Shown one piece after another: positions 60,158-64,000 of a stretch of 64,000 bases of DNA; position 1 is the stretch's first letter; each line of letters starts with the position of its first letter. The notes under the pieces were generated by a model. It was given only the letters and a program-made list of their open reading frames with translations, searched no databases and was not told where the DNA came from. This stretch comes from Ziziphus jujuba (lineage: Eukaryota > Streptophyta > Magnoliopsida > Rosales > Rhamnaceae): assembly GCF_031755915.1 (NCBI RefSeq), contig NC_083388.1, positions 25,141,001 to 25,205,000 on the forward strand. Reading direction: 5' to 3'. A program made the position numbers and the translations under genes.

Positions 60158-60167
60158 CTATTTATAG
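60158..60167 (-). promoter_or_regulatory. TATA box of GLP12
   Basis: CTATAAATAG on the minus strand about 95 bp upstream of the ATG, within the same promoter block as GLP10. Confidence 0.68.
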
Positions 60168-60941
60168 AGGGGAAACCAGCAAACTAGTCTTTGTATCCTT
60201 TGAAGCAGATAGAAGACTCGAAAAATCTCTATCCAATGGTTTTTAGTCTCTTAATCAAGGTAGAACCATTCTTCAACCACTGCATATATACAAGCATTCT
60301 TTATCTTTTTTTTTTTTTTTAATAATTAATTTCCTCATGACCTTATGCTTTCAGCATTGAAATTTTTGCCACATAGAAATGGTCTTTTTTTTTTTTGTTC
60401 TTCACGTACTCCCCTTATTCCTTTGATTTTTTGTTGTAATCATTTGGTTATTTTAACTAGAAGTTGAATGTTATTGAGCGACCTCATTGCTATCTCCGCT
60501 GTACGTAAACGGTGTGGAATTAAATTTATGTTGACATTGTCGCTGTGCCTGCCTTTGATTATTCAGTTGAACAGGTATTTAACTTTATTTGGTGTTTAAA
60601 ATAAATCAGGACTGCCACAGCCTCAAACATAAAAAGGTGATAGAACGACAGCTTCCTTTCATTTGCTCTACCAGTCGGTGTGGTGTTTGCCCTCCTTTTT
60701 TCATTAATTAGCTTATATAATGTGATTGAATTGTTAGATTAGAAAATTACAAATCATAATTGTAAAGTCATTATTACATAATTTTTTTTTTTTTTAATAA
60801 AAGCATTTGATTCTTGTATTACAATCTAACCCTTGGATGTCAAGGGTTAAGCGGAATATTCATTGGAGTTAAAAAAGAATTCTAATATTTACTCCAAAAT
60901 ACCTTTATGACAATAAGAATTACTATTGCAACATTATTTAA

Positions 60942-60984
<43 letters not shown>

Positions 60985-62187
60985 AACTCCAAAAAAAAAG
61001 TTTAAAACCAGCGTTTTTTTAATATTGCATTTATAAATTCTATGTTGCGTAGCACGCAATATATCAGAATTTAGAGCACTGGTGATCACGAAACCCTGAA
61101 GGCTGGACCTATCCGAGTACAGAATTTTCTTCGACTGGAAATGAATTTAGCATTCATCTTATGTTCACAAAGTCTCTTAAATTATTATTAACAAAAATTA
61201 TTTCTTTTTTTTTTTTTTTGGTTGAAAACTATTACCACATATTATGGTACGAAATATAAAGTAGTTACGAAATAAAAATCATGATTAGTAATTCCAATAA
61301 AGATGATACTGATCAATCGCACCCCAAATTGATAGTATGATTACGTTTATTAGTTAATTTCTTTCAATTTCATCACGAAAATAAATAAACAAACTCATTT
61401 CTACTCCCTTCTACTATATTACATCTGGAGAAGATCAAGGGATTTAATACTTTTTTAGACTCCAAACTTAAAACAAATATTATACTAATTGATCATTAAA
61501 AAAATAAAAAGGTTCAAATATCATACTAATTATTTAACAAAACGGCATACTAATTATACAGAATTTTGTTTCATTATAATTTTCACTTTAAAATTAATCT
61601 TAATCCTATGGCTCAAATTCTACTTGGATGATTATGGTAATTAAAGCATGAAAATTAATGTTTATTCGCTTCAAAATAGAGAAAATAAATTGCTGGCGAA
61701 GTAAAGGCCTTGAAGAATACTACTATGAATTCATTAACGAAATTAAAGGACAACAAATTCTCTCTCCCCATTTTCTCCAATGCAAACAAATAGCAATCTC
61801 TCAAGCTCGAAGTGATCTTGAAACTCTTTGTCAATGGTGGTTTGATGATTTTGTACTTGCATATTTTTAATTTTTACATCATATAAAGTTTTCAAAATTA
61901 GTTTCGAGAGTTAAAAAGAGAAAGAGAGATGATAACACAGTTTATGATTCAGAGAGACACAGGATAAGAGAGTTTCTAATTTAGAGAGACAAAAATGATT
62001 AACAAATTGGACGAAATATTATAACTGAAAAATGAGATAATGGTATACAATACCGTTCTTCGTATTTTAAAAATGAATATGAATCCAACAATAGGGAAAC
62101 ACATATTGCAACCCTTATTAAAATGTAAAGCTAACACATAGTTTATGAATTCAATGGAATCCTCTAATATAATTAGGAGCTAATTGT
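60168..62187. other. Spacer upstream of GLP12
   Basis: No gene seen. It holds the GLP12 upstream region to about 60600, a CATA repeat followed by a TA repeat (60945-60983), and AT-rich blocks related to 56440-57190 and 39470-40050. The last part (62080-62187) is the GLP 3' flank (aatagggaaacaca). Confidence 0.65.
60945..60983 (+). repeat. CATA/TA microsatellite
   Basis: About five CATA units run into about ten TA units. Confidence 0.85.
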
Positions 62188-62455
62188 TGTCAACTGCTTC
62201 TGAAGATAGTCAATGATATTCTTGTCAACTTGGAAGGCCTTGGTGAGCACATTAGGATTAATACGAGGATCTGAATCAAACACAGAGTCAGTAATGGTGA
62301 TTACTCCTGCATTTTGTGCTCAGATCGGCGAAGGCTACTGCATTGCTATTTCCCCTGTTGAATTGGAAGTGAATGAGACCAACTGGGAATACAAATACAT
62401 CTCCCTTGTTAAGGATTTTCGTACAGAGGCGGTTATCATCTGGGATGGATGTTAC
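62188..62455 (-). pseudogene. GLP13: 3' exon 2 relic
   Basis: Matches the last roughly 260 bp of exon 2 of GLP3/GLP4-type genes: [18 protein letters not shown] and upstream to the [14 protein letters not shown] region. An eight-base deletion removes the FWV codons near 62202. Further frame changes lie near 62320. Similarity stops at about 62450, and the first half of exon 2, the intron and exon 1 are missing. The sequence beyond it, gatccatgcatt, belongs to the repeated spacer that also occurs near 56455. Confidence 0.85.
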
Positions 62456-63279
62456 GATCCATGCATTAATTGGATATGAAGGATGAAGAGAATGTTATCA
62501 TCTTGGTTGGATGTTACAGTCCATGCATCGGAGATGAAGGGTGAATATAATATTCCTTGGAGTGTTTTTTTTAATTATTATACATAACAATTAGAAGATT
62601 AAAGTAGTGCTGTTTGTATGCTCATCATATCCATAATTACAAGGTCATGGATTATTCATTAGAATTAAAAGAGAAACATATTATCTACTTCAGCTAATAT
62701 ATTTATGAATAAGAATTACTATTGCAACAACTCTTTTCAATATTGCATTTATATAATTTCTATCTTGCGTTTCAAGCATTACATTAGAATTTAGAGGACT
62801 AGCTATCAGAAAACCTTGTAGACTGTATCTATGAGAGTACAAAATTTTCTTCAGGTGGAAATTAATTTAGCATTCATTTCTATTGGCAAAGTCTCTAAAA
62901 TAATTATCACCAAATACTTTTCTATTGACAAAGTCTTTAAAATAATTATCACCAAATACTCTGGTACAAAATATTAAAGTAATTACCAAATTAAAATCAT
63001 GAATTACTATTCCAATAAAGACGGCATTCATCACTCGCACCCTAAAATGATTATACGATCACGTCTTAGTAGTGTCATACATTGTTGGGTTTCTTTCCCT
63101 TTTAACTCATCTCTAATCATGTCTAGTACATTATATTTGGAAAAGATTAAGGGATTTAACACTTTTTTTGACTCCAAATTTCAACCAAATATGATTCTAC
63201 TTGACCATTAAAAAAACAAAAATGTTTCATACATCATACTAATCAATTAACAAAAATGACATAATAATTATACAATCAT
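62456..63279. repeat. Duplicated spacer, pairs with 56440-57190
   Basis: Long similarity to 56440-57190, including gtatgctc...catatccat and gggatttaacactttttt. A short direct duplication of ttctattg(g/a)caaagtctct lies near 62878-62940. No gene. Confidence 0.75.
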
Positions 63280-64000
63280 TGTCAGGACCCGTCCAGAATT
63301 CCTTCCCCGGAACCCTAGACAGCCCTGATCCCAGGGAAACCCTACCGGACCCTCCAACGGAAAATCCGACAGAGCCTCCCCTAAGGGATTTACTTACCAC
63401 AAATTACCTGCACTGAAAACACACTTCTAAAAACATCTCCTTATTCCTCCCACAAACTTCAAATTATTCCACAAATTCCAGCACTTCTCAAAAGCAACAA
63501 CAGTCCAGTGCATAAATAAAACAGAAGTATCCCAATAGTATACAGAGCTTTAAGAAGTGCTAAACAACATAAATACAACAAGGCTGAAAAGAAATAATAC
63601 ACTGAAATGAAAGAGTACAGAAGTACTTCTCGAAACACAACAGCAGCGGAAAACTTGGTTCGCTCCGGAAGAACGTCTACCACCACTTGCACCTAAGGGA
63701 ACGAAATTTAAGAGTGTGAGATGCTAATCATCTCCGTGAGTAACCCGAACTACTGAACACCTTTTGTGATAATAAAACTAATAGTAATAGCAATTAAGGA
63801 ATAGAACAAATACCAACAATTAATAAATAAATAAATAATATTAACGGTTGGAAAATAATAATTTCCCTCAAAACTCTCACCAATCGCTCCGTTTGAAATG
63901 TTCCCTTTTTAAAACCTTTTCGCAAAACCCAATGTACATACCTCCCAAAAACCAAGGGATTAAACCATTTGATATACAAAAAATAGAAACATACCCCAAA
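63280..64000 (-). mobile_element. Gypsy LTR, cut by the window edge
   Basis: Begins TGTCAGGACCCGTCCAGAA and follows the first roughly 720 bp of the LTR at 28217 onward (CCTGATCCCAGG, the GAACGTCTACCACC segment, the ACACCTTTTGTGAT region) with moderate divergence. Whether it is a solo LTR or the edge of a full element cannot be told because it runs past the window end. Confidence 0.9.

Overview
This is a plant nuclear genomic window, most likely a eudicot. It is AT-rich, its genes carry introns, and it holds nested LTR retrotransposons with tRNA-iMet-type primer sites (TGGTATCAGAGC). The species cannot be read from the sequence. The host gene content is one family: a tandem cluster of two-exon germin-like proteins (GLPs, cupin superfamily, subfamily 1 type), all on the minus strand. 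I see six intact GLP genes (numbered here by position: GLP3 17588-18404, GLP4 20210-21024, GLP6 40153-40985, GLP8 45331-46147, GLP9 47935-48741, GLP10 52906-53702), a seventh (GLP12 59144-60065), and at least six pseudogenes or relics (GLP1, GLP2, GLP5, GLP7, GLP11, GLP13).

Layout. 1-660: possible 5' end of an unrelated minus-strand gene. 661-1119: repeat-rich, transposon-like. 1120-39.9 kb: a five-gene GLP block (GLP1 pseudo, GLP2 pseudo, GLP3, GLP4, GLP5 pseudo) swollen by about 28 kb of retrotransposons. 40.06-53.7 kb: a second copy of the block (GLP6, GLP7 pseudo, GLP8, GLP9, GLP10), almost free of large elements. 53.7-63.3 kb: a third, decayed region with GLP12, a promoter-only relic, an exon-1 relic and an exon-2 relic. 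63280-64000: start of another Gypsy LTR.

Mobile elements. A solo Gypsy LTR (4275-16242) contains three later insertions: an inverted TRIM composite, a two-LTR TRIM and a non-autonomous LTR element. GLP5 exon 2 is split by a chimeric Copia element (23088-27929) and by a complete but decayed chromovirus-like Gypsy element (28217-38682). GLP1 has a three-LTR TRIM in its intron and GLP7 a seven-unit TRIM array in exon 2. Most insertions have clear 5-bp target-site duplications, and the second block supplies the empty site of the solo LTR.

The intact GLPs encode secreted proteins of 227-231 residues with a signal peptide, a conserved cysteine pair and both cupin boxes with the metal ligands H, H, E and H. 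The family acts in the apoplast, usually as manganese-binding hexamers with superoxide dismutase-like activity and roles in defence and wall cross-linking. No unknown multi-gene system was found. The novelty lies in the insertion history: inverted and chimeric retroelements, TRIM arrays, and paired duplicate blocks that act as mutual controls.
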